Below are positions 19,781 to 27,890 of a stretch of DNA of 64,000 nucleotides, in pieces. The stretch spans positions 62,001 to 126,000 of the forward strand of contig JAFKFK010000019.1 of assembly GCA_017307275.1 (NCBI GenBank), read 5' to 3'. The position numbers and the translations under genes were made by a program. The DNA comes from Alphaproteobacteria bacterium. GTDB taxonomy: Bacteria; Pseudomonadota; Alphaproteobacteria; Reyranellales; Reyranellaceae. The notes beneath the pieces were generated by a model. The model worked only from the letters and a program-made list of their open reading frames with translations. It was not told where the DNA came from and did no database searches. Each line of letters starts with the position of its first letter. Position 1 is the stretch's first letter.

Positions 19781-20788
19781 TCAGCCGCTCTCCCTCAGGA
19801 TCAACTCGAAGCCGAGATCGACGCGACGCGGCTTGGCTGGATCGAGCGCCAATTCGGCGGCGGCCCGGCCAATCGCGGCGCCATCGATGCGTATCGTGCT
19901 GACCGTCGGCGAGAACAGCCGCCCCATCTCGAGATCGCCCAGGCCGACCACAGCGACTTGCGGAACCGCCGCAGGCTCAGGGCCGAGCCTGTTGGCGCGC
20001 CGGAGCGCCGACAGCAACCCAATGGCATAGGCATCGTTCGCCGCAAACACGGCGTCCGTATCGGGCGCATTCGCAAGAACCGCCGCGCCTGCACCCGCGC
20101 CAGACTGCCATTCGATCAGCACACGTCGCGGCTCCGCGAGCCCTGCCTGGCGCGCCGCCTCGACGAAGCCGTGCCAGCGCTGCGTCGCGCGGCGATCGTT
20201 GCCGCCGACGAAGACCAGCCGACGCCGGCCGGCTTTGGCGAAATGCCGTCCGACGACCCTGCCGGCGTCGTGATTGTCGAACCCCACGGCGGCGTCGACG
20301 GGCACCTCCGGCAGTTCCCAGGTCTCGACAACGGGGATGCCCGCCCGCCTCAGCATCTCGGTGCCCTCTGCCGTGACCGGCGCGCCGACCATGATGATCG
20401 CCTCGGGCCGCCGGGACAGGAGTGCAGCCAGCATCCGGTCTTCCCGCCGATCGTCGTAGCCCGACTGCGCCAAGATGACGGAAAAGCCCAGCGGCTCGAG
20501 CACGTCGGACAGGCCTTGCACCGTGTCGGCGAAGATCGAATTGGCGATGGTCGGCACGAGCACGCCGACCGACTTGGTGCGGGCGCTGGCCAGCGAACCG
20601 GCCACCATGTTCGGGACATAACCAAGCTTGCGGATGGCGTCTTCGACGCGCAGCCGCGTCCCGCTGGACACAATGTCCGGCCGGCGCACGACCCGGCTGA
20701 CCGTGATCGGCGAAACCCCCGCCATTCTGGCGACCGCCATCAGCGTCGGTACCGGTGGTTTCAGAGGGTCCGACGGCCCGTTTTCCAT
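19781..20788 (-). CDS. LacI family transcriptional regulator
   Basis: 335 residues. The N-terminal DNA-binding domain reads LMAVARMAGVSPITVSRVVR followed by LGYVPNMVAGSLASARTKSV, the LacI hinge and core junction; the rest is a sugar-binding-protein-like effector domain. I prefer the ATG at 20788; an in-frame GTG/ATG 12 codons upstream (20824) cannot be excluded. A perfect 20-bp palindrome of LacI type lies 57 bases away in the divergent intergenic region, ahead of the dioxygenase gene. It probably represses the dioxygenase, transporter and TIM-barrel genes until a small molecule binds. Confidence 0.93.
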   Translation of the reverse strand: MENGPSDPLKPPVPTLMAVARMAGVSPITVSRVVRRPDIVSSGTRLRVEDAIRKLGYVPNMVAGSLASARTKSVGVLVPTIANSIFADTVQGLSDVLEPLGFSVILAQSGYDDRREDRMLAALLSRRPEAIIMVGAPVTAEGTEMLRRAGIPVVETWELPEVPVDAAVGFDNHDAGRVVGRHFAKAGRRRLVFVGGNDRRATQRWHGFVEAARQAGLAEPRRVLIEWQSGAGAGAAVLANAPDTDAVFAANDAYAIGLLSALRRANRLGPEPAAVPQVAVVGLGDLEMGRLFSPTVSTIRIDGAAIGRAAAELALDPAKPRRVDLGFELILRESG

Positions 20789-20844
20789 TTCACCGGCATA
20801 TCTCCTAGCGCAGGTGACCTGCAAGAAAGGGATAGCTCGTTTGA

Positions 20845-20864
20845 AAATGATAGCGCTATCATTT
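20845..20864. promoter_or_regulatory. LacI-type operator
   Basis: AAATGATAGC-GCTATCATTT is a perfect 20-bp palindrome with the central CG-type step typical of LacI/GalR operators. It lies between the divergent LacI and phytanoyl-CoA dioxygenase-family genes, overlapping the likely promoter (TTGAAA at 20841-20846). Confidence 0.85.
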
Positions 20865-20894
20865 CCTCAACCAAGAAACCCAGGAGGGAAACCG

Positions 20895-21764
20895 ATGATC
20901 GGTGAGCGGGAAGTCCAGGCCTATAAGCAGGACGGCGTCATCGTCGTGCCGGATGTCCTCGACAGCCAGACCCTGGCCCGCATGCGCCAGGTCGTGGCCG
21001 AGCTGGTCGCCGGAGCCGCCGACACCACCGAACACACCGACATCTACGATCTGGAGCCCGGCCACACGCCGGCCGAGCCGCGCGTGCGGCGGATCAAGGC
21101 TCCCCACAAGGTCCACGCCGTGTTCGACGAGGTCGTGCGCAGCCCGGAGGTGATCGCCATCCTGAAGGCGCTGCTCGGACCGGGGCTGCGCCTGCACGGA
21201 TCGAAGCTCAACATGAAGTCGGCGCACTACGGATCGCCCGTCGAGTGGCATCAGGACTGGGCGTTCTATCCGCACACCAACGACGACGTGCTGGCCATCG
21301 GTGTCCTGCTCGACGACACGGACCTTTCCAACGGGCCCATGCTGGTGTCGCCCGGCACCCACACCGGCCCGGTGCGGAACCATCACGGCGCCGACGGCCG
21401 CTTCGCCGGCCTGATCGACCCCGACGAGATCCGCGCCGAGATCGATCGCGCCACCCCCTGCATGGGCCGCGCCGGCAGCATGTCGTTCCATCATGTGCGT
21501 GCGCTTCACGGGTCGGCGCTCAACACGTCGGATCGTCCCCGCAACCTGCTGCTCTACGAAGTCGCGGCAAGCGATGCTTGGCCGCTGATGGGCGTGAAGG
21601 ACTTCGACGAATTCGACAGCCGCCTGCTGGCCGGTGGCTCGGTCATCGAGCCGCGTCTGTCATCAGCGCCGGTGCGCATGCCCCTGCCGCCGCCGCTGCG
21701 CAGCGGATCGATCTACGAGACGCAATCCATCGCAACGAAATCCTACTTCAATCGCGCCGCCTAG
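20895..21764 (+). CDS. Phytanoyl-CoA dioxygenase (PhyH) family protein
   Basis: 289 residues. Non-haem Fe(II)/2-oxoglutarate oxygenase of the PhyH family, which hydroxylates small substrates or acyl-CoAs. The iron facial triad is probably His and Asp of EWHQDWAFYPH and His of HVRALHGSALNTS; the arginine in SDRPRNLLLYE is the likely 2-oxoglutarate anchor. The ATG at 20895 has AGGAGGG about 7 bases upstream; longer readings cross the operator. It is the first gene of a LacI-controlled run with a transporter and a TIM-barrel protein, so it likely acts on an imported carbon source or natural product. Confidence 0.9.
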   Translation: MIGEREVQAYKQDGVIVVPDVLDSQTLARMRQVVAELVAGAADTTEHTDIYDLEPGHTPAEPRVRRIKAPHKVHAVFDEVVRSPEVIAILKALLGPGLRLHGSKLNMKSAHYGSPVEWHQDWAFYPHTNDDVLAIGVLLDDTDLSNGPMLVSPGTHTGPVRNHHGADGRFAGLIDPDEIRAEIDRATPCMGRAGSMSFHHVRALHGSALNTSDRPRNLLLYEVAASDAWPLMGVKDFDEFDSRLLAGGSVIEPRLSSAPVRMPLPPPLRSGSIYETQSIATKSYFNRAA

Positions 21765-21828
21765 TTGGCGAACGAGACCGGCGAGAACGCCGGCCGCTTC
21801 AATAAGAACAAGCTCGTGAGGAAACACC

Positions 21829-23175
21829 ATGACTACGACGACCAAGGACGCCGGCAAGAAGATGCCGGTGCGCGTGATCATTGCCGCCAGCGTGGGCTCG
21901 GCGCTCGAATGGTATGATTTCTTTCTCTACGGCACCGCCGCCGCGTTGGTCTTCGGTGAGCTCTTCTTCCCCAAGAGCGACCCGCTGGTCGGCACGCTAC
22001 TAGCCTTCCTGACCTTCGGCGTCGGCTTCGTCGTCCGACCGCTGGGCGGCATCATCTTCGGCATCATGGGCGACCGCTACGGCCGCAAGCCTGTGCTGGT
22101 GATCACCCTGCTGATGATCGGCATTGGCACCACACTTATCGGCCTCCTGCCGACCTATGCGCAGATCGGCTACTGGGCACCGATCCTGCTCGTGGCGCTG
22201 CGCGTGGTGCAGGGGCTGGGCGCCGGCGCCGAGTATGGCGGCGCGGTGATCTACCTGGTGGAGAATGCGCCACCGAAGCATCGCGGTTTCTGGGGTGGCT
22301 TCGCGCCGCTTGGCGTTTCGGTCGGCAACCTGATGGCCGCCGGCGCCTTCGCGCTCGTCACGATGCTGCCGCGCGAAGAGCTGATGTCGTGGGGCTGGCG
22401 CGTGCCGTTCCTCGCGAGCGTCCTGCTGATCGCCGTTGGTATCTATGTCCGTCTGCGCGTCAGCGAGACCCCGGTGTACACCGAGGCCGTGGTCGCCCGG
22501 AAAAAGGTCGAAAGCAATCCGGCGATGGCAGCGCTGCGCAAGCATCCGCGCAACTTCATGGTCGTGCTGGGCGCCCGCCTGGCGGAGAACGGTCTGGGCT
22601 ATCTCTTCCCCGTTTGGGGCTTGAGCTACGTCATCAGCCTGGGTGTTCCCCGTGCCGATGCGTTGAGTGCGCTCATGGTCGCCTTCATCGTCGAGCTGTT
22701 CACGATCCTGGGCTTCGCGGCTCTCTCCGATCGGATCGGCCGTCGACCCGTCTACATGTTCGGCGCGCTGGCCGGCGTGGCACTCGCCTTCCCATTCTTC
22801 TGGCTGGTCGAGACCAAGCAGTGGATCTACATCGCGCTCGCTTTCATCCTCGCGCGCGCCGTGGTGACGGCAGCGATGTTCGGGCCGCAGGCCTCCTACT
22901 TCGCCGAACTCTTCCCGCCGCAACGACGCTTCGCCGGCTTCGCCTTCGCCCGCGAGCTGGGTTCGTTGTTGGCCGGCGGCCCGGCGCCGTTCCTCGCGAC
23001 GGCACTGGTGGCCTGGGCCAGCGGCTCCTGGTGGCCGGTGTCGATCTACGTAATCGTGCTCTCGCTCCTCACCACCTGGGCCATCTGGGCCGGGCCCGAG
23101 ACCTACGAGGAAAACATAGCCGACGACACCTCGCAGCAGCCTCTATCGGCACCGGCACAGCCGGCGCGGGCCTGA
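21829..23175 (+). CDS. MFS transporter, metabolite:H+ symporter type
   Basis: 448 residues, about 12 membrane segments. The N-terminal GSALEWYDFFLYGTAAAL, the loop motif GIMGDRYGRKPVL after helix 2 and RVVQGLGAGAEYGGAVIYL are marks of the MHS branch (ShiA, ProP and KgtP relatives), which imports organic acids, betaines or similar compounds with protons. A GAGGAA ribosome site precedes the ATG. It lies 64 bases after the dioxygenase gene and 3 bases before the TIM-barrel gene. The substrate is presumably the compound handled by its neighbours, but is unknown. Confidence 0.93.
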   Translation: MTTTTKDAGKKMPVRVIIAASVGSALEWYDFFLYGTAAALVFGELFFPKSDPLVGTLLAFLTFGVGFVVRPLGGIIFGIMGDRYGRKPVLVITLLMIGIGTTLIGLLPTYAQIGYWAPILLVALRVVQGLGAGAEYGGAVIYLVENAPPKHRGFWGGFAPLGVSVGNLMAAGAFALVTMLPREELMSWGWRVPFLASVLLIAVGIYVRLRVSETPVYTEAVVARKKVESNPAMAALRKHPRNFMVVLGARLAENGLGYLFPVWGLSYVISLGVPRADALSALMVAFIVELFTILGFAALSDRIGRRPVYMFGALAGVALAFPFFWLVETKQWIYIALAFILARAVVTAAMFGPQASYFAELFPPQRRFAGFAFARELGSLLAGGPAPFLATALVAWASGSWWPVSIYVIVLSLLTTWAIWAGPETYEENIADDTSQQPLSAPAQPARA

Positions 23176-23178
23176 TCG

Positions 23179-24024
23179 GTGGCGCAGCAGCTTCGCGTTC
23201 TGCAATCGCTTTGGGCCATGGAACGGCGTCGCGCAGACGCCGACGAATGGCCGCTGCAGACACAGCTCGAAATGATTCGTGACGCCGGCTTCGATGGAGC
23301 CGGCGTCCGCTTCATCGATCCGGACTTCGCCACCGAGGTCACCGGCTTCCTGCGCGCGCACGATATGATCTGGCAGGCGCAGTGCTACCCGACCAGCGTC
23401 GACGATCTCAAACCGGTCCTGGAGCTGGTGGCCCGGTTGGGCGCCGATCATGTCAACCTGCAGCCGAACGTACGACCGCGTCGGCTCGAAGACTGCATCC
23501 CGTTGCTGGAAGGCTGGCGGCGTCTCAGTGAACAGTCGGGCGTGGCGGTCCATGTCGAGACCCACCGCGACCGCATGACGACCGACCTGTTCTTCATGCT
23601 GCAGCTTCTCGACTGCTTTCCCGACCTGCGGCTGACGGCCGACATCTCGCACTATCTCGTCGGGCGCGAATTCGCCTGGCCGGTCGACGACGAAAATCAC
23701 CGCATGATGCACCGCGTGCTCGACAATGCCTGGGGCATTCATGGCCGCATCGCCAGCCGCGAGCAGGTGCAGATTTCACTGGGCTTCCCGCAGCATCAGG
23801 GCTGGGTCGAGCTGTTCATGGGATGGTGGGAGTACGCCATCCGCTCCTGGCGCAAACGCGCCGGCCCGGATGCGGTGCTGACGTTCCTGTGCGAACTCGG
23901 GCCACCGCCCTACGCCATCACCGGCCCGGACGGTGCAGAACTGTCGGATCGCTGGGAGGATGCGCTCGCAATGAAGGCCATGGTCAAGGCGCTGTGGCAA
24001 CGCATCGAAGCCGAAGGCGCGTAG
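23179..24024 (+). CDS. TIM-barrel protein, sugar isomerase/AP-endonuclease-2 superfamily
   Basis: 281 residues, GTG start three bases after the transporter stop. Sequence pattern suggests a xylose-isomerase-like TIM barrel: repeated beta-alpha units, HVETHRDRMTTD and ADISHYLVG with candidate metal-binding Glu, His and Asp, and FLCELGPPPYAI near the C-terminus. Such proteins isomerise or epimerise sugars or keto-acids, or act as lyases. With the dioxygenase and MFS carrier it completes a LacI-controlled catabolic set. The assignment to the superfamily is moderately sure, the reaction unknown. Confidence 0.72.
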   Translation: MAQQLRVLQSLWAMERRRADADEWPLQTQLEMIRDAGFDGAGVRFIDPDFATEVTGFLRAHDMIWQAQCYPTSVDDLKPVLELVARLGADHVNLQPNVRPRRLEDCIPLLEGWRRLSEQSGVAVHVETHRDRMTTDLFFMLQLLDCFPDLRLTADISHYLVGREFAWPVDDENHRMMHRVLDNAWGIHGRIASREQVQISLGFPQHQGWVELFMGWWEYAIRSWRKRAGPDAVLTFLCELGPPPYAITGPDGAELSDRWEDALAMKAMVKALWQRIEAEGA

Positions 24025-24034
24025 AGGCCGCTCC

Positions 24035-24835
24035 CTACTTCTTCTGCGGCGGTCGCTCGCGCAAGGTTACTGTTCCCGTCGTGCGCTGCTCATCGGGATT
24101 GAAGCTACCCCCGCCCACCGTGCCGTCGAGCCAGCGCACGCTGTAGACGGTTTCCTCGGCAAACGACATCGGCCCATCCGGTCGCGCCGGCAGCCAGTAG
24201 TCGCAGCGTGCCGTGTCGTCGGCATCGAGCTGCTGGGTCTGGCAGATCTGGCGCAAGACGTAGGGAATGAACCGCACATCGCCGCCCGCCGGCGCCGTCG
24301 AAAAGTTGAGACCAAGCGACGTGGCCTGCTGGTCGCAGCGATAGCGCGCGTGGATCACTGCCGCGCCGGGTGTTTGCCGCCGCACTCCGTCAAGCTCGAC
24401 CCGCAAGGCATCGAGCGCCCGCACACGCGCCGCGTTCGCGAATTTCGCCTCGACCAGCGCCGCTTCGTAACGACCGATCGCCTCGGCCGTCGGCTTTTCG
24501 GGATAACCTGCGCGTACGAGATCGCGCGACCAGGCGAGGGTTTCGAGGGAGCGCACGACCATCTCGCCGGTAAGGCCCGCACGGTCGCCCCACTCGCCCA
24601 GAACGTTGTACGGCGTCCAGCAATACCTCAGCAGATTGTAGCCTTCCGCCTCGACCGGCAGCGCGCGCGCCTTGAGGATCCCGAGCGACTGGCCGGTGAC
24701 GGTCTTCACCAGAACATATTGGGCGGCGGGATTGTCGCGGACTTTTTCCGAACTCGTCTGAGCCCCAGCGCCCGTGGTTACGAAACCAGTGGCTGCGAGG
24801 CAGGCGAGCACGGCGATTGCTGCGGTCTTCGGCAT
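24035..24835 (-). CDS. Secreted protein of unknown function
   Basis: 266 residues from the ATG at 24835, which begins a clear signal peptide (MPKTAAIAVLACLAATGFV, cleavage near GAGAQ); an ATG six codons upstream is also possible. The mature domain has several cysteines (CWTPYN, YRCDQQA, QICQTQ, ARCDYW) that could form disulphides in the periplasm. I do not recognise a family. It converges with the TIM-barrel gene, 10 bases apart. Confidence 0.75.
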   Translation of the reverse strand: MPKTAAIAVLACLAATGFVTTGAGAQTSSEKVRDNPAAQYVLVKTVTGQSLGILKARALPVEAEGYNLLRYCWTPYNVLGEWGDRAGLTGEMVVRSLETLAWSRDLVRAGYPEKPTAEAIGRYEAALVEAKFANAARVRALDALRVELDGVRRQTPGAAVIHARYRCDQQATSLGLNFSTAPAGGDVRFIPYVLRQICQTQQLDADDTARCDYWLPARPDGPMSFAEETVYSVRWLDGTVGGGSFNPDEQRTTGTVTLRERPPQKK

Positions 24836-24853
24836 GACGACCCGACAACGCAC

Positions 24854-25158
24854 AAGACAGTTTGTCGTTCCCGTAAACGTCGCTTCTAATGATCACTGGT
24901 ATTGATCAATCGACGAAACGATAGCGCCACGTCGGGGGCGGTCCAATTGGGGTCTTGCCTAACTGATGCGACCCACGGGGGACCGCCCCGGCGCGCCATT
25001 CGTGTGTGTGTCCGCTATGCTGATGCCCGAAAGATTGCACCAGCAATCATTGCGGAACGTTGACCCGGTGGAAGCATCTAAACCTCCGTGTCTGACGTCG
25101 ATGGAGAGACTCAGACACGCGCCGCGATCACTGTCAACGCCGAATGAAGTGATCACGA
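24854..25158. other. Intergenic stretch with an interrupted inverted repeat, no gene seen
   Basis: About 300 bases without a convincing gene. It holds the inverted repeat GGGGCGGTCC (24935-24944) and GGACCGCCCC (24980-24989) with a 35-base loop, which could form a large RNA hairpin. Short open frames here lack ribosome sites. The left part carries the promoter region for the secreted protein on the minus strand. Confidence 0.4.
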
Positions 25159-25917
25159 TTAGGACATGTAAGACCCGCCGTTTACATGCAGCACCTGGCC
25201 GGTCGTAGCGCTCGAATCGTCCGACGCGAGAAAGACTGCCGTGCGCGCAATCTGGTCCGGCGTGAGAAGACGACCACCCAAAGGAATGGTGGTGCGCGCC
25301 ATCTCGATCAGCTCGGCATCGGTGTTGCCATAACGAGGCTGAGCCGTGTCGGTGAGGCCGGGCGCGATGGCATTCACGCGGATGCCGTGCGGTGCCAGTT
25401 CCAGCGCCAGCGCGCGCGTCATCGAGACCACGCCGCCCTTGCTGGCGCTGTAGTGCACGCCGCGCACGGCGCCGCGGATTGCCGAGGAGGACAGGTTGAT
25501 CACGGCGCCGCTCTTCCGGCCTGCCGCGATCAGCGCCTTGGCGACGGCGATGGTGGCGAAGCAGCCGGCCTTGAGGTTGATGTCGAGGACATGGTCCCAG
25601 TCGCTCTCGCGCATCTCGAGCAGCGGCACGCGCGGATAGACGCCGGCATTGTTCACCAGGATGTCCGGCGCGCCCAAGGTCCGGACCGTCTCCGCGACCA
25701 TGGCCTCGATCTCAGCCAGCCGTGCGACGTCGGCCTTGATGAGATGGGCCCGACGGCCGGCCTTGCGAATGTCGGCCGCCACCGACTTGGCGCCGGGCTG
25801 GTCGTCGAGCCAGGTGATCGCCACGTCGGCGCCCTCGCCCGCCAGCGCACGGGCAATCGCCGCCCCGATCCCTTGCTGGGCGCCCGTCACCAGGGCCACC
25901 TTTCCTGCCAGTTTCAT
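25159..25917 (-). CDS. Short-chain dehydrogenase/reductase (SDR) family oxidoreductase
   Basis: 252 residues, classical SDR. The cofactor loop is TGAQQGIGAAIARAL; NNAG is in ILVNNAGVYPRV; the catalytic serine lies in VINLSSSAIRG and the YxxxK in VHYSASKGGVVSM; PGLTDT and TGQVLHVNGGSYMS close the fold. The acidic residue in WLDD after beta-strand 2 hints at NAD preference, but that is weak evidence. The ATG at 25917 has a GGGGGA ribosome site and gives the standard N-terminus. The alcohol or sugar substrate is unknown. It is divergent from the rpmI promoter. Confidence 0.92.
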   Translation of the reverse strand: MKLAGKVALVTGAQQGIGAAIARALAGEGADVAITWLDDQPGAKSVAADIRKAGRRAHLIKADVARLAEIEAMVAETVRTLGAPDILVNNAGVYPRVPLLEMRESDWDHVLDINLKAGCFATIAVAKALIAAGRKSGAVINLSSSAIRGAVRGVHYSASKGGVVSMTRALALELAPHGIRVNAIAPGLTDTAQPRYGNTDAELIEMARTTIPLGGRLLTPDQIARTAVFLASDDSSATTGQVLHVNGGSYMS

Positions 25918-25963
25918 GCGAAAATCCCCCGTCAGACCGCCATTCTGCCCGATCCCGCCGTGC

Positions 25964-25992
25964 TTGCACGGGCCCGGTCGCATCGCTATAAG
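25964..25992 (+). promoter_or_regulatory. Sigma-70-type promoter for rpmI-rplT
   Basis: TTGCAC-N17-TATAAG, about 118 bases before rpmI. The leader between them is long enough for a regulatory structure such as L20-mediated feedback, but I could not recognise one. Confidence 0.65.
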
Positions 25993-26109
25993 CCCCGTTC
26001 CTTCGAGTGGCTTGGCCAATAAGGGCATTGCCTCGGCTGCTTCGTAAGGACTTTCCGGGCTCCGGTCCGGGCCGGCGCGAAAGCGCTAACCCTTTGAAAA
26101 GGAATAAAA

Positions 26110-26313
26110 ATGCCCAAGATGAAGACCAAGAGCGGAGCCAAGAAGCGTTTTCGCTTCACGGCCTCCGGAAAAGTGAAGCATGGGGTCGTGGGCAAGCGCC
26201 ACGGCATGAGCAAGCGGGGCAACCGCTTCCTCCGTCAGGCGACCGGCATGGCCATCGTGTCCGAGCCGGATACCCGGATCATCAAGCGCAACTTCTTCCC
26301 GTACGAGAGGTAG
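26110..26313 (+). CDS. rpmI: 50S ribosomal protein L35
   Basis: 67 residues, very basic, with the family opening [14 protein letters not shown] and [10 protein letters not shown]. An AAAAGGA ribosome site lies about 7 bases upstream. It is followed after 3 bases by rplT. In many bacteria rpmI directly follows infC; here infC is 6.4 kb away and rpmI has its own strong promoter. Confidence 0.98.
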   Translation: MPKMKTKSGAKKRFRFTASGKVKHGVVGKRHGMSKRGNRFLRQATGMAIVSEPDTRIIKRNFFPYER

Positions 26314-26316
26314 ACC

Positions 26317-26673
26317 ATGGCACGCGTAAAGCGGGGCGTGGCTGCACACGCTCGTCACAAGAAAGTTCTGAAGCTCGCCAAGGGCTATCGCGGCCGCGCC
26401 AAAGCGGCGTTCCGCGTCGGCATCGAGAAGGTCGAGAAGGGCCTTCAGTATGCCTACCGCGACCGTCGCAACAAGAAGCGCACGTTCCGTGGCCTTTGGA
26501 TCCAGCGCATCAACGCCGCTGTCCGCGAGCATGGCATGACCTACTCGCAGTTCATGAACGGCATCCTGAAGTCCGGGATCGAGGTCGACCGCAAGGTCAT
26601 GGCCGATCTCGCGGCGCGGGAGCCGGCGGCGTTCAAGGCCCTGGTCGATCAGGCACAAGCGGCTCTCAAGTAG
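26317..26673 (+). CDS. rplT: 50S ribosomal protein L20
   Basis: 118 residues, the standard length. It binds 23S rRNA early in 50S assembly. [20 protein letters not shown] and the [20 protein letters not shown] region are diagnostic. It sits three bases after rpmI. A strong intrinsic terminator follows 62 bases downstream, so the pheS-pheT genes need read-through or their own promoter. Confidence 0.98.
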   Translation: MARVKRGVAAHARHKKVLKLAKGYRGRAKAAFRVGIEKVEKGLQYAYRDRRNKKRTFRGLWIQRINAAVREHGMTYSQFMNGILKSGIEVDRKVMADLAAREPAAFKALVDQAQAALK

Positions 26674-26734
26674 GGCCCGCCCTCAAGTAACGTCCGCACG
26701 CCACACCAGGCGCAACGGATAGCAATCGCAAAGA

Positions 26735-26763
26735 GGGAGCCTGGACCGCAGGCTCCCTTTTTT
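26735..26763 (+). terminator. Intrinsic terminator between rplT and pheS
   Basis: GGGAGCCTG-gaccg-CAGGCTCCC followed by six T: a perfect 9-bp GC-rich stem and a T-run. It lies 27 bases before the pheS start. It may act as a simple terminator or as an attenuator, as known for pheST in enterics, but no Phe-rich leader peptide is visible. Confidence 0.88.
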
Positions 26764-26789
26764 CGTGTTCGGTTTCGAGAGTGGGAAAG

Positions 26790-27890
26790 ATGGACGATCT
26801 TTCGACGATACGCAGCGAAGCGCTCGAAGCGGTGCAGGCCGCCGCCGATCTCGGCGCGCTCGATGCCGCACGCGTTGCGGCGCTCGGCAAAAAGGGCAGC
26901 GTCACCGGCCTGATGAAGACGCTGGGCGGGCTGGCACCCGAGCAGCGCAAGGAATTCGGCGCGCGCGTCAATCAGCTCAAGGGCGAGATCGAAGCCGCTC
27001 TCGACGCCCGCAAGGGTGCGCTCAGCGCCTCCGCCCTCGAAGCCAAGCTCGCCGCGGAGAGAATCGACGTCAGCCTGCCGGCACGGCCCGAGAGCCAGGG
27101 CACGTTGCATCCCATCGGACAGGTGATGGACGAGCTCGGCGCCATCTTCGGCGAGATGGGCTTCACCTGGGCCGACGGTCCCGACATCGAAGACGACTGG
27201 CACAACTTCACCGCCCTCAACATCCCGCCCGACCATCCGGCGCGTCAGATGCAGGACACGTTCTATCTGCCCTCGCGCGCCGACGGCATGCCGATGGTGC
27301 TGCGCACCCACACGTCGCCGGGCCAGGCGCGTACCATGCTCGACAAGAACGTGCAGAAGATGCTGGCCGACGGCGGCTCGCTGCGCATCATCGTGCCGGG
27401 CCGCACCTTCCGCATCGACAGCGACGCCACCCACACGCCGATGTTCCATCAGGTCGAGGGCCTGGTGATCGACCGCACGACGCACATGGGCCACCTCAAG
27501 GGCTGCCTGGTCGATTTCTGCCGCGCCTTCTTCGAGATCGACGATCTGCCGCTGCGTTTCCGCCCCTCCTACTTCCCCTTCACCGAACCGTCGGCCGAGG
27601 TCGATATCGGCTGCTCGTGGAAGGACGGCGAACTGAAGATCGGTGCTGGCGATTCGTGGCTGGAGATCCTGGGCTCCGGCATGGTGCATCCCAACGTGAT
27701 CCGGAACTGCGGTCTCGATCCCGCCGTCTATCAGGGCTTCGCCTTCGGCATGGGCATCGATCGCATCGCCATGCTGAAGTACGGCATCCCCGATCTGCGC
27801 GCCTTCTTCGACGCAGACCTGCGCTGGCTGCGCCACTACGGCTTCTCGGCGCTCGAGATGCCCTCGCTGACCGGAGGGCTCGCGCGATGA
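26790..27890 (+). CDS. pheS: Phenylalanine--tRNA ligase alpha subunit
   Basis: 366 residues, class II synthetase subunit carrying the active site. An N-terminal coiled-coil (about 1-90) precedes the catalytic domain: [30 protein letters not shown] and motif 3 [18 protein letters not shown] chose the ATG at 26790; a GTG three codons upstream is possible. The stop overlaps the pheT ATG, which fits equal production of an alpha2-beta2 enzyme. Confidence 0.96.
   Translation: MDDLSTIRSEALEAVQAAADLGALDAARVAALGKKGSVTGLMKTLGGLAPEQRKEFGARVNQLKGEIEAALDARKGALSASALEAKLAAERIDVSLPARPESQGTLHPIGQVMDELGAIFGEMGFTWADGPDIEDDWHNFTALNIPPDHPARQMQDTFYLPSRADGMPMVLRTHTSPGQARTMLDKNVQKMLADGGSLRIIVPGRTFRIDSDATHTPMFHQVEGLVIDRTTHMGHLKGCLVDFCRAFFEIDDLPLRFRPSYFPFTEPSAEVDIGCSWKDGELKIGAGDSWLEILGSGMVHPNVIRNCGLDPAVYQGFAFGMGIDRIAMLKYGIPDLRAFFDADLRWLRHYGFSALEMPSLTGGLAR

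Noticed and set aside
24888..24906. TGATCA-containing motifs before the secreted-protein gene as EPS elements
   Set aside because: They are near-palindromic TGATCA repeats without the CMCMG half and not in the right orientation.
24966..25208. 80-codon open frame in the gap before the SDR gene
   Set aside because: It overlaps the SDR 3' end, lacks a ribosome site and shows no protein-like pattern.
26765..27886. In-frame extension of pheT upstream through the whole of pheS
   Set aside because: The extension is a second frame of pheS with Arg-rich, motif-free sequence; the pheT N-terminus at 27887 is the conserved one.
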